Position numbers and translations under genes: made by a program. The notes below the pieces were generated by a model, which was given only the letters and a program-made list of their open reading frames with translations, had not been told where the DNA came from and did not search any database. Shown piece after piece: positions 10,025-21,483 of a stretch of DNA of 64,000 nt. The DNA is taken from positions 72,249,302 to 72,313,301 of the forward strand of contig NC_088799.1 in the NCBI RefSeq assembly GCF_011386835.1, given 5' to 3'. Numbering within the stretch: the first letter of the stretch is position 1; each line of letters opens with the position of its first letter. The stretch is from Chrysemys picta bellii. Its lineage: Eukaryota; Chordata; Testudines; Emydidae.

Positions 10025-10950
10025 AGAAACAAATGGAGCTCTTGTAAAATCCAGTTAGAACATACAGCTTCAGAATTATAGCCCTGCCCAAGGGGATGAA
10101 AGACAATGACTCCATTTAGATTTTGAGAGTTATGGTTTCTAGAAATATTGCAAATGAGTGAGGAAAAGGATGCCATCTTCATAACTGATCACATAATTGG
10201 ATGAACTACTGCCAAATTTGGCAAGACTCTTAATGCTGTTGTCATTAGTCTCAGACTTCAGACAAAGATAAGATTTTAGCCATGACATGCAATCAAAAGG
10301 ATATTACTTATTAAAGATAAATAGATCATTGTATTCTCAGATCTGGATCTAATAAACTAAGATCAAAAGCAGGTCTTTTTTCCCTGCTTAATTCTGAAAT
10401 GCTACTTTTAGAAGAGAAATTACAGAGCTTATTTTGTTTTCTATTGTATATCCTGCAAAACTTTGGTCTTAGCAAAGACCATCAGCTCTTTTTTTATGGT
10501 AGAGGTTTCATCTATGCTTTTGCACTTCCCTGGATGCTTGTCCACGTACTTCTAGCACATATACCTGTGCCGAGTGTCCAAATTTGAGAAGCTGGGCATG
10601 GGTACACACTATACACAGGTATATATCCATGCCCACACTGTCCCTTTTTGGTTCATAGCTTTACTGCTACCATTTGAGAATCCAATGCATCATAGGAGAT
10701 ACTCTAGGAACTTTCTTGGTGGTACTGTATGCCACCTTCACACATTTGGTGAGGTCAGCTTCTGTCAAACTGCATTGGAGACATGGAGCAAGTGTATGAT
10801 TGTATGGTTCTGCTACCATTCACTAGCAAATGTTCATGTAGCAAATGTTCAGTACTGGATGGAATCAATCCATAAAAATTGGAGACTGCAAAGAAGGCTG
10901 ACCTAGAGGGGGGAATGAAAATCCATTTGGTCACAAGAAACAGATGTGCT
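10025..10950. other. Unassigned sequence
   Basis: Short unsupported ORFs only. The right portion may be the decayed 5' part of the Harbinger remnant that follows. Confidence 0.45.
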
Positions 10951-10989
10951 GTGTGCCAGGATTGCAGTGCTTTGGGTGAATCACCACTT

Positions 10990-11130
10990 CTAGTTCCGGA
11001 GAGCCAGCATCATGTGCTGGGACCACATAGGGAAAATTGGGATGATGACCATTGGCTTCAGAATGAGGAAACAGATCTTCATGGAGTTGTGCAAGCTGCT
11101 TGCACCAACTCTCCAGTGCCATACCACTCC
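10990..11130 (+). pseudogene. Harbinger transposase fragment
   Basis: Reading across frames, the segment spells WDDDHWLQ then RMRKQIFMELC and LLAPTLQ. This corresponds to WDDSQWLRN, RMRKGTFMELC and LLSPALK in the intact transposase at 49730-51031, in the same order. Frameshifts interrupt it, and the catalytic region was not found downstream. Confidence 0.6.
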
Positions 11131-12106
11131 AGTGTTTTTATAACCCATTCAGTGTAGAAGCATTGTAAAGCAGAACACACCAGTTGTGCTGATTGGCAAC
11201 CTTCTGCATTGTTGGAGATTCCAGTGCCATGTGCAAGAGTAGCGGAATGAAGTCCCATATGGAGTCAGAAACAAGAGCTTTAATAGCATTTTCACTAATG
11301 AAATACAAGCAATTTTTGGATTCCTTACCACTTGAACTTAGGACACAAATAAAACTGCAGTGTCTCCTTGTTGAACTGGCCATGAGAGATGTTGTTAATG
11401 CCAATGATTTGTAATCACAAAAAGCTGGAAGCTAGGTTTCTGCCTCCATGCAATTAAAATCATAACTGCTTTGGCAGTGCCAGTGGGCAGTGTCTGTTTG
11501 ATACTCCTGGGTCGAGAGGAGAGTAGTTACTCTTCAGTAAGAATGAAACAAACAAGCCCCACAGCATGGATCTCTTTAACGTTAGGCAGCCTGTAGCTAT
11601 TCGTGCCTGCATCCAAAAGCAAATAATTTAAAATATATATATTTAATTATATATTATATATGATTTAAATAATACATATATGAGCTTGAATACCAAATAT
11701 TAGTTTGGAGCAAAATTTTCATAGCATGTTTACGAATGCTGAAAATGCCTTATAATAAAAATGAGCACAAGCTCTTCACTAAAAGGGGCCTGATTGAAAT
11801 ACAGTACCATTTTTCAAATGACCTGGGGGACATATGAAAGTTTTGGATAACTTGAAGTGTTGTTAAGTAACTTAGGGCTACATGGGAGACACGTGGATTC
11901 AGATAACTAGGATTTTTGGTTAACTGGATATCTGGAATTGTATGTGTATATTTATGTGTGTGTGTGTGTATATATATATAGTCTAGCTTTCATTTTGCAG
12001 AAACTTCACCCAAATAGTTTGTGACAAAGCAACCAAACATGTTGTTTTGTTGAATCAAGTCAGCCAAGGCTAGTGTATGTCATTAGTGTGCCTAGCAGTA
12101 ATTGAG
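11131..12106. other. Unassigned, with AT and TG/TA microsatellites
   Basis: Contains AT-rich tracts at about 11630-11680 and a (TG)n(TA)n run at about 11955-11982. Nothing else recognised. Confidence 0.6.
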
Positions 12107-12372
12107 GCTATGTCTACACTGCAGCCATGTCAGCATAACTTATATCGCTCAGAGGTTTGAATAAACCATGCCCCTGTGCGACATGAGTTATGCTGACAGA
12201 AGCGCTCATGTGCACATAAGCGCGCATGTGCACAGCGCCATGTCAGCAGGAATGCTACTCCTGCCAACATAGCTTGTCGCTCACAAAGGTTTTTTTTTTA
12301 TGCTGACAGAAGAACTCTCTCCCGTTGGCATAGAGCATCTTTACCAGATGCGCTGCAGTGCTGTACGTTTAG
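12107..12372. mobile_element. MITE with GTCTACAC-type ends
   Basis: Left end GGCTATGTCTACACTGCAG is mirrored at the right by CTGCAGTGCTGTACGTTTAGGC. The interior carries repeated GTTATGCTGACAGAAG motifs in both orientations. Non-autonomous; superfamily not assigned. Confidence 0.6.
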
Positions 12373-14465
12373 GCGTGGAAGCTGTCCATTAGAAATCCCT
12401 ATTTTCAGAGATTTATCATTTGGCTATAAAAATTTGCTCTAGGCTGAAACTAGGCTTGGCAAATAACAAACATAAAAGAATTTTACATTTGTTTTTAAGA
12501 TATAAAATTAATTTTTGCTTTTTTAGATACGTTTTTTAAAGTCTTGTAGCTCAATTTTGTGCTACCAAATACATACACAGTTTTCTGAATGTGGATTGAA
12601 AGCAGGACATGATCATTAGGCTATGTCTTATCTTACTACTTTCTTTTGTTTAAGGGAGTCTATCCCTTCTGTGTTTCTTCCTTAAATTCAGCATAGAGGC
12701 AAATTAAGGGTTTTATTTCCTCACATTTGGCTTTAGAGTCTCTTAAGTAACTTCTTCCACTATTATTCTCCCCATTCCTAAAGCCTAGCATGTGTCAGGG
12801 CTAGATGACCCCTCTTCCTGGTCACTCAGAGTGCACCCCTTCCAGTTTTAAGCTTCTTGTCTTCACCTATCTTGGAGTGGAATCCCACTCTCTGTGCCTA
12901 AGCTGCGGCCCTCTAGGCAACAAATGTGATTCTTCCACAGGTTGACTGGGTTTGATTACTTCAAGCCTTCCCTTCAGGACTTGTGACCAGTGGATAATCC
13001 AGTGACCCAAAACTGCCTTTTCAAAACAAAGTATTGTTTAATCTCATCAGTGAGAACAAAACATAATAAAAGAAAAGCAGAGCTTTGTGGAGAGAGGTTA
13101 TTTTACTCCATGGAGGATTTTGATATTTTTAAATTGGGTTAATTCTTACAGAGCAAAAACAAACCAAAACAAAAAAAAAAATCAGAATTCTCTGTGAATG
13201 GAAAAGCCCTGCAGTCCTTGACTCAGAGTCTGCATGGTTGGTTGCCCCCGAGTTGTGGACCTGGGAATCCCAAACTTCCCAGCTGCCTGACGAGCTCGAG
13301 CTTTAACACAATCCATGTGCACCTATCTCTTACCTCTTTCTAACCCTCCCCCAGGGTCCATCTTTGTCTCAGTCTGCTCTTTCTTTTCACAGTTCACTGA
13401 TCTCTGCCTCACTCTCCCTAGTTCTTCAGGGGCTGTATCTTTATCTGCCCCAAAGCTCTTTATGTGAGTTTCCCACCTGGTTCTCTTCTTTTCCCCACAC
13501 CCCTGGGTTACAAGCTCAAGAGCTAAACCCAGCATGTTCACAGGTAAAACCCCAAATGAAGACTCCTGCATTGTCTTTTAAATACTGATAAATGGGGTGC
13601 TCTGATGCTTTCCTGGAAATGGATGAGTGACTCCTGCTTGAATTAACCCCTTATACTCATACACCCAACAACCCTAACAATCAAAGATACAGATAGAATA
13701 AATCCTAATTAGACAGCTCCTGTGTCCTTCACATTTAGTGTAACACTTTTTTTATTTTTGACACAGTCCCTCCCACAAGTGTGTTGAGTTTAATTATGCT
13801 GTGGTGGTTATTACTTTCTGGCTGACTTATAGCTACTGTCTGAACCAGCTCCTGTGTGCCACTTAGAACTAAGAGTAGCTTTTACCTCCAGGTGTTCTAA
13901 GTAGTAATCACATAAGATTGTGAGAAATGTATTCTCTAAATCTTGCTCCAAATTGACATGTGGTACATGTATGGACAGCTGAATTCACCCACTCTTAGTA
14001 TTTAACAAACCTGCAAACTTCAAGAAACGGTTACATTTTTAATTGTGAAAATCTAATCTTTTGATCATAGTGGGGAAAAAGTTGTCAAATCACTCAACAA
14101 ATCCAACAAAAACATAATGTTTTGATGGGCTCACTAGAGGTTCACATTTTTTTTTAATCCACTTCTAATGTGAAAGCAGAAGTACTTTCAGAGGTGCTTT
14201 CAATTAAATACTGTAAGTCAGAGCTGAACTTCAGGTTTCCCATGACTGGTGAATGAACACTTTATCGGGCATTTGGCCGGCCATATTTATGGACGTCCTG
14301 GACTACTTCTGTAGTGTTTGTGCAGTACCCATAGTTTAAAAAATTCCCATGATTGTGAAAGAGTCAGTTTTCAGTTCTTCAGCAGCCCACTGAACTAAGG
14401 ATTCCATTTGGTAAGCTTTGCTAAAAGCAGTTGGATATGTAGGGTAGAATTAATGGGCTCCTATC
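12373..14465. other. Unassigned sequence
   Basis: No exon or element confidently recognised. 12790-13745 has mixed-composition text that could be an old LTR, but no flanking duplication was found. Confidence 0.5.
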
Positions 14466-14468
14466 TTA

Positions 14469-14753
14469 GGCCTGGTCTATACTACCCGTCTGAATCGGCG
14501 GGTAGAAATTGACCTCTCGGGGATCGATTTATCGCGTCCTGTCGGGACGCGACAATCGATCCCCGAATCGGCGCTCTTACTCCACCAGGGGAGGTGGTAG
14601 TAAGAGCCGCCGGCGGGAAGCCGCAGAAGTCGATTTTGCCGCCGTCCTCACAACAGGGTAAGTCGGCTGCGATACGCCGAATTCAGCTACGCTATTCACG
14701 TAGCTGAATTTGCGTATCTTAAATCGACTCCCCCCTGTAGTGTAGATGTACCC
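14469..14753. mobile_element. Harbinger-type MITE composed of three hairpins
   Basis: 285 bp flanked by TTA (14466-14468 and 14754-14756), the PIF/Harbinger 3-bp target. Ends GGCCTGGTCTATACTAC and GTAGTGTAGATGTACCC match the terminal style of the larger Harbinger elements here. The interior has three consecutive inverted repeats: 14519-14564, 14573-14607 and 14671-14718. No ORF; presumably mobilised by a Harbinger transposase such as that at 49730. Confidence 0.85.
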
Positions 14754-14756
14754 TTA

Positions 14757-17700
14757 CTATCAATCTAACAAACTTTTAGAAAATATATAGGTGTGTATAT
14801 TTAAAGTGCACTCAACCCAGCTTCCAGTTTAAAGGCTGTTGGACATCAAACATTTAGTTGTCCAAGTGCCAATATTTGCACCCACAAGTAATTGCTTCCC
14901 CTCCCCCCCCCAATTGGATGCTTTTATTTAAAACTGTGGTACTTCAGGCCAAGTCCTGAAGACTTTACTCATTTCCTAATCAGGCAAAATGGCCTGTCAT
15001 AGGTTTACAACATTAGCTTCAAAAGTACTGCAGAGTTTATATGTGGTGAGAAGTGCTTTTGTGTGTACATGCTTTCTGAGATGATCAAAAGGAGTGGAGT
15101 TTTCCTTCAAGTTATGAGGCATATCACACATCAAGCACATTTCCCCCAGTTTGGGCAGCTATGGGAAATCCAACCCTTAAATGTGAATGTCCTTTTATTT
15201 ATTTTTATAGGGCTAACAAGCCAAATCTCTTTTATTGTAAGTTCTGATGTGAATTTCTGTTTTTGTGAATGCAGATGGCACATGCTGCAGGTAAGGGAGA
15301 GTTCAAACTTTCATTCTAAACTCCCCTTTTTTATTTGTCATAACATTAATCCCAAAAGGAATTGGTTTGTTAAATATGTCAATCCTTTGTGTCTGAGGTT
15401 AATTTTATTTTTCAGTTCTTATTCTCCTTTTTTTTTTTTTTAAGTTTGAGGAAAAATTAGTTTAGCCATTCCTGAGTTATGTATATTGAAGTACCTCAAA
15501 AAACAACAACATATGGTCCAATCAGAAATTTTGCACCAAGCTACAATAACCCAACAGCTGAAGGCAGAACTATTAATCTTGGCTCATTTTGTAGATGCCA
15601 TTGACATCTAAGGCATCACTGAAATCCCTGTTTTTGAAGAAAATTGGTTCAGTAGCTTTTAAAGTTATAAGACTGTTTAGTGGGAAATCTACATGTGTAA
15701 TTGTTTTGCTTACTTTATTGTAATGTAACTTTATTTTTTTTTTAAAGATGAACAGCTGAAACAATTTAGACCATGGGAAACATGCTGATTTATTTTAAAG
15801 CAATGAAAAATTTCAGCCGGCCTAACAGTTGAGAGAGTCCAAATTTTTAAAATGTTCTAGTGTTCGAGTTGGCTGGGAGTTTGAGACTGCATGGCAAGGG
15901 TGGAGTGTTCACATTTGAAACAGTCTCATTTTGAGGTAGTGCTGGTGAAGTCAAAATAAGCAAAATTAAACTCTCTCTTTGGGAAAGAAACTTACTGAAT
16001 GTTTGTACAGTGTGGAGCAAAATGGGGCCTTCATCTCTGTTGGGGCCTCTAGATGCTACTGTAATATCAGAAGGAAATGGCTACTGGTAATCATACTTGG
16101 CCAGAAGTTTAATGGAACTGTTTTATTGTCTTTCCTAATGAATAAGTTGTCCGGTTATGGTCCTGAAAGCGTGACCTCTCCGTCCCTTCTCATAGCATTT
16201 CACATTATTATATTTTAGTCTTTCCTGTGGTGTGCTGCAGTTGTCTTGTGTTATGTGTATAATATATTTGGACTTTCTTTTGCTGTTCCTTTTCTGTTGT
16301 TCATGATTTTTTCTTCTTCCAGCACTCCTGACATTGTGATATTGTTCTTTCTATAACAATAGAACCCTTTTAAATATTGCTTGATTCTTTTTGTCCCCAC
16401 AGGAAAAATCCCATAAAGTCATAATTAAAAATACAATAAGTGCATAAAAGCTTTTCTGATTTCCATGTGTTCTAATCATTCTGGATATCTCAAGCACTTT
16501 ATTTAAAGGGGAAAAAAATCCCTATGGGAGCCATTGTGTAAGGCAAGGGCAGTCATATTGTCACAGCAGGAAGTGAAGGTCTGATAGATTTTGATAGAGC
16601 TGTATGTGAAGCAGTTAAGGTTTTTTATATAATTGTACTGTATATTACTTTGTGCACAAAGAAAACGTTTGCAGCATATAGGGAAAAAAATCTTTTCTGA
16701 TTAAATGCTTCATTTAATGCCCCACCACCACCCCCTCAAAAAAAAAAATTGTACGTCTATTGTAAATTAAAGTTTGGAGAATCTTTGACTGGATATAATT
16801 TATGCTTCTTTCAGTTTGTAAACTCTGAGAGCAACACCAATGGTGAACTAATCAATGAACAAAATGATCTATGGTTTGTGCTGCTGCAGCAGCATGCTTA
16901 TCTGGGAAGTTATTTAGAGAGGGTTTTGTCTAATAAAGGGCCTGATTCTGCAAATGCTTGCATGCATGAGTAACTGTTCATATGAGTGGTCAAACTGAAC
17001 TCAAACTGTGGTCAAACTGTGAAAATTATACTTCTTAGGATGAGGGCTCAGTTCTGAAAGGTACTGGGAACTTAGACCCTGATTCAGCAAACACTTTAAT
17101 AAGTCCCATTGACTTAAAGTTAAGCACATCCCACACTTTGCAAGTTCAAGCCCTAAGTGAAATGGTCTTTCAGTTTGACTTGGTTTGTTTATGTGATATT
17201 TATGTAAAATATCTAGGACTTATCCTGCAAACACTCGTGTACATGAGTAACTGTAGTCATGTGGAGACTCCCGTAATGGGAAGCTTAGGTACAGAGACTG
17301 AGTATGACTCTCCAGGGAAGTTAAATAGCTGTCAAGCTGGGGCATTAGAATAATGCCCAGAGTGCCTACCCTATAATCAGACAATGACTCATTGGCAGAG
17401 TTCAGTGTAGAACCAACACCTCCTGAATCTGTCTGGTGGATGGCTACTTAACTGTGCACTGCTTCCTCAGCATTATATGATATATAATAATGATTTTTTT
17501 TTACTGTAATGGCCCCAATTCAGCCAGCATTTAAGCATGTGCTTAAATTGATCCCTATGGAGCAAAACACTTCAGCACATGCTGAATGGAGCTGGATTGC
17601 TAAATCAGGACCTTTTGTGAACCAAAATTATATAAGCTAGACAATTTTGGCACAAGGCTGAAGTCAAAACACTCACTTGATGCTCAAGGGAGTAAGGAAT

Positions 17701-19356
17701 AGATGGAGGGAGACCTTTTGAGCCCGAAGTCCTGATCTAGAAGTACTACTACTATTACTTTCCAATTTGGCTGCATTGTGCACCAGGGTAAGCTCTCTGA
17801 GCAGTAGCATTACATAGGATACCTAATGTCAGTTAAAAATTGTTCCTGCAGCAGGGACTGAAGTAATACATTTAAAAATTCAGCATTAGAGTTCAATTCA
17901 GTCATGCTTGGTTTATTTTATGCACCAATGAAGTGGTTTAAAGTGAGATATCAAAATAGTTTTCTTTATACCATGTAATTATTGGCTGATTAATACCTGG
18001 TGTGGGTTCATAGGAAAAAGAGAAATGTTTTTTTGGTAAGGCAATAAAGACAAATTTTGGATAATATAGTTTATCTGTTTTTGGTCAATAAAATCCTCCA
18101 TCTTACTGGGTTATTCAGCTACCTTAATATAGCAATGACAATATTATACTGTTTTCCTAATATCTATGTTTCTCAGCAGCAGAAATCACTGTGGGCATCT
18201 TGCAATTTATAATCCGCTCTACCCAGTTACTTGTCAATTATTTTTGCTACTAAATGTAGTGCCACTGATATGTATTTTATCTTTATGGTACATTCCTACA
18301 GCCTGTGGGACTGTTGCTTTGAAGAGAATCTTGAAAGCATTGCTATTAAATGGTACTAGCCAGTGCATCTGCTCTAATCCTTAATTTTGTTCCAAGTCAA
18401 TCACCTTCTGTTTTTGACAATGCACTTTCATGGATGTATGGTAAACACAAAAGAACCAACAGAGAACCCCAAATGTCAGTAACTTTAAGAACACTTCAAA
18501 AAGTTCTAATGTTAGTGAAACATTTTTATTCATGTAAACAGCAAAAGAGTTTAACTAAAAATGTGTTATAATGTGAATAAACAATATTTTGCCTGAATAG
18601 ATTAGCTTACAGTTTGTGGAATTACAATTTTATTTGTATTTTTCCAGGCGAGTTTGTGGTGTTTGCATTCTCAAGTCTCTTCCCCGCCCTCCCTTCTCTT
18701 CCCCTCTACCTCCTCCTCCCCCCACCCTTCTGCTCCAGACCCCTGAAGTCCTTACTCAGAGAAGAGTTCCCTTAAAGTCAATGGAATTACACTAAGGACA
18801 GAAAAGCCTCTCAACATCGTTTTATAAACATTACATCACACCCTTTTTCTTAGGAAGGACCATCTGATCTATTGTAATAAATTAATAAAGTATTTACTGA
18901 CCATGATATGCTGCTTTATGAATATATTTGAGAAAACTAAAAAAAACACTTGGGAGAAAACATTACAAACATAGAAAACATTTCAAATACTACAAAAGTT
19001 TGTGGTTCATTATTCAAGTCTGTTCTGCTTCTTCAGTTAGTCTTTTGGGAGTCTGGACTGTGTAATCAGAATGAACTTTCCCTCAGACATAGCAAGCGCC
19101 ATACTGGTGCATGTGGTCATGTGTAAATTCGGTGACTATTGATTACAAGAATGAGAGGGAAAATCCCCTTAAGAAAGAGCTGTTTAGTGCAGTCCTTTCC
19201 ACAACTGTAGTCAAGGCCAGTACTTAGATACTTTGTGGAGATATTGGCTGTGTTTTTAGTCTTGAAACAAGAAGGTCAAGGAGAATTGCAAGGTCCAGAA
19301 GCTTCAGTATGCAATCCCCTTTATATTCTTAATAACTTGTGAATTCTATCACTAAA
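14757..19356. other. Unassigned, mainly unique AT-rich sequence
   Basis: Small ORFs without recognisable domains. Between 16935 and 17610 several short units of the CCTGATTC..CAAACACTT..CATGAGTAACT type recur, which look like decayed interspersed repeats. A pyrimidine-rich tract lies at 18675-18745. No splice-bounded exon could be supported. Confidence 0.5.
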
Positions 19357-19749
19357 CTATAGCTTGGTCTACACTACAAAGTTAGGTCGACTTGTATCAA
19401 CCTAGGTATATATGTGTCCAGACCAAAATTTATCTCTTGTTGATGTAAGCACCCTGCTACAGCGAGGCAATAACACCTCTTCTTTGAGTGACTCAGAACC
19501 ATGGTCAACCTACTTTTGGCTGACACAGCATGAGTATAGACACTTCATTATTTGTGTCAACACAAACAGTCCTCCAGCAGATAATCCCCCACAATGCCAC
19601 TGATCCTGTGATAGTGACCGCTCCTGTCACAGTTTGAATGCCATCGCCCTGGGATCATGGAAACTCACTATTCCTCCTTGTTTTTGAAATGCCTTTTCTT
19701 CATTACCCACCTTGGTGAGCACACCTACCAGCTCACCTTGTTTTGTGCA

Positions 19750-20170
19750 TCCAACTATGCTGGTTTCATGCACGCGCAACTACTAGATGTGCTCCTTCCT
19801 GGAGCAGGAAAGAAATCCTGGATCTCCTCGCAGTGTGAGGAGAAGAGGCTTTGCAAGTACTGCTACAGAACTGCTGAAGAAATATCTGCATCTCTATGCA
19901 GATTACACAGGATGCTGCAGAAAGGGCATGACCTGGGTAAGCAGCAGTGCCGCAGGAAAGTGAAGGAACTTTCTGGTGAAAGAGGGCAACAAGAAATCTG
20001 GTGCTGCCCCATGGATTTGCTTCTTTTACAATGAACTGCAGGCCATACTTGATAGCGCCCTGTCTATGACTTTGGCCACTTGGCAGGAGCCCAAGACACA
20101 GGCTCCTGCCATGAACAGAGAAGAGGAGAGAGATGTGGTGGGGGACTCAAACCATTCTGAGAACTAGGAA
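19750..20170 (+). pseudogene. Myb/trihelix-like Harbinger cofactor remnant
   Basis: Translation in two frames gives KVKEL, then after a frameshift KEGNKKSGAAPW and FYNELQAIL, the familiar wording of the Myb_DNA-bind_4-type protein that accompanies vertebrate Harbinger transposases. Upstream, LLDVLLPGAG..SWISSQ is the degraded start of the helix. In working elements this protein binds DNA and escorts the transposase. Confidence 0.7.
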
Positions 20171-20700
20171 CTATTTGACTCTCTGTAGCATTCAAGCCAG
20201 TCCCTGCAGGCGAGCACAGATGAGCCTATTGATGAAGGGGAATGGCATATGTGGGTACCTGCATTATTTTGTTTTGTTTCCCTGAAAGCTTATCTGTCCC
20301 ATCCAATCTGTAAACTTAAAGAAAAAAGGTATTGAGTCTTGATTTGTCTTAGGTTTACTGATATAATGTTATAAAATAAAATAGTAGAGACTAAATTGAC
20401 AAACAGTGGTATAGCAGTCTGATCACATAATCCGCATCAGATCAGTGTCCTGTACTCTGGGGCAGGTACAAAAAACAGAGTTAGATTTAGCATCTGCTTT
20501 TCATTTTTTTTTTTTTTTTGGCTTGTTGGGCTAGGCAGGGAGGGCCCACACAAAATATTTTGTTTATTTGAATGGGGGTGTTCCTTTTACCCTCTCACAG
20601 GTATCACTGACACTTTTCCATGGAGATGTTATATGACTGTCTCTAGAATGTTATGAGGGATGGCAGCTTTCTTTCACCACATTTGGTGACTTTCCCATGC

Positions 20701-21158
20701 TGTGACGAACTGGGACTGTTCTTACTGTGGTCTGTGAATGCTGACAGGGGAGTGTGGCTAGGATAGTCTGCACTGGGGGATGGTAGACTGCCCGGAGGAG
20801 AATACCTGAGCGTGTAACATGAGAACCCAGGAAGGGGTTGGAGGCCAGGTGACACCTTAGCCCGGGAAACTGAACAAAGGCTGTGGGAGGGGTCGCTGAA
20901 GGCAGAGTCTTGGAAGCTGGGTGGTGAGATGGCTGGGAGGCAGAGATTGCTCTGACCTCCCAAGGGGGGCTGGGATGCCCTGGGACCCCCAGATGGACCT
21001 AACTGAGGGGGGCCCTGTTGTCTGTGCCGGCAAGACCTGTCTTGGACTGTATTCCTGTCATCCAAATAAACCTTCTGCTTTACTGGCTGGCTGAGAGTCA
21101 TGGTGAATCGCAGGAAGCCAGGGGTGCAGGGCCCTGAGTCCCCCAATACTCCGTGACA
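20701..21158 (+). repeat. 5' LTR of the Gmr1-like element
   Basis: Begins TGTGACGAACTGGGACTG and ends ACTCCGTGACA. Polyadenylation signal AATAAA at 21065-21070. Confidence 0.93.
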
Positions 21159-21160
21159 AC

Positions 21161-21178
21161 TGGTGGCAGAGGCGGGAT
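21161..21178 (+). other. Primer binding site, tRNA-iMet-like
   Basis: TGGTGGCAGAGGCGGG starts two bases after the LTR and matches the complement of the initiator tRNA-Met 3' end (TGGTAGCAGAGGATGG) at 13 of 16 positions. Initiator Met priming is common in Ty3/Gypsy elements. tRNA sequence recalled, not searched. Confidence 0.6.
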
Positions 21179-21483
21179 CTACTGCACCCCGTGGACGGCG
21201 CTTCCTGCAGTAAGTGACTGGGGAGCAGTAAAACGAAGGGGGATTGACGGGGACCAGGCGTGCTGAAGAGTGAGAGAGAGACGGTTATTACCCCTGGGAG
21301 TGTGTGACCAGCGAGAAGGACTTTTGCAGTAACAGGGTCCCCCGGGGGGATCGCAGCGAGTGGTCCCAGGGGCGGAGGAGTCTGCAGCTCGACCCTGGCA
21401 GAGAGGTGGTGACCTCGAGAAGGGCTGGCACACTAGGGGTCTCCCTGGGAACTGTGGGGAGCTGTGAGCACACAGGCCGGTGA

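Noticed and set aside
12796..13745. Possible LTR starting TGTCAGGG and ending GTGTAACA
   Set aside because: No flanking duplication, no convincing promoter layout and no second copy in the window.
15063..15443. 126-codon ORF followed by a T-run
   Set aside because: No domain, no splice context, and compositionally like its AT-rich surroundings.
20643..21146. Minus-strand ORFs of about 170-180 codons duplicated at 20643 and 24205
   Set aside because: They lie in the two LTRs of the Gmr1-like element, so the duplication is the LTR pair and not a gene pair.
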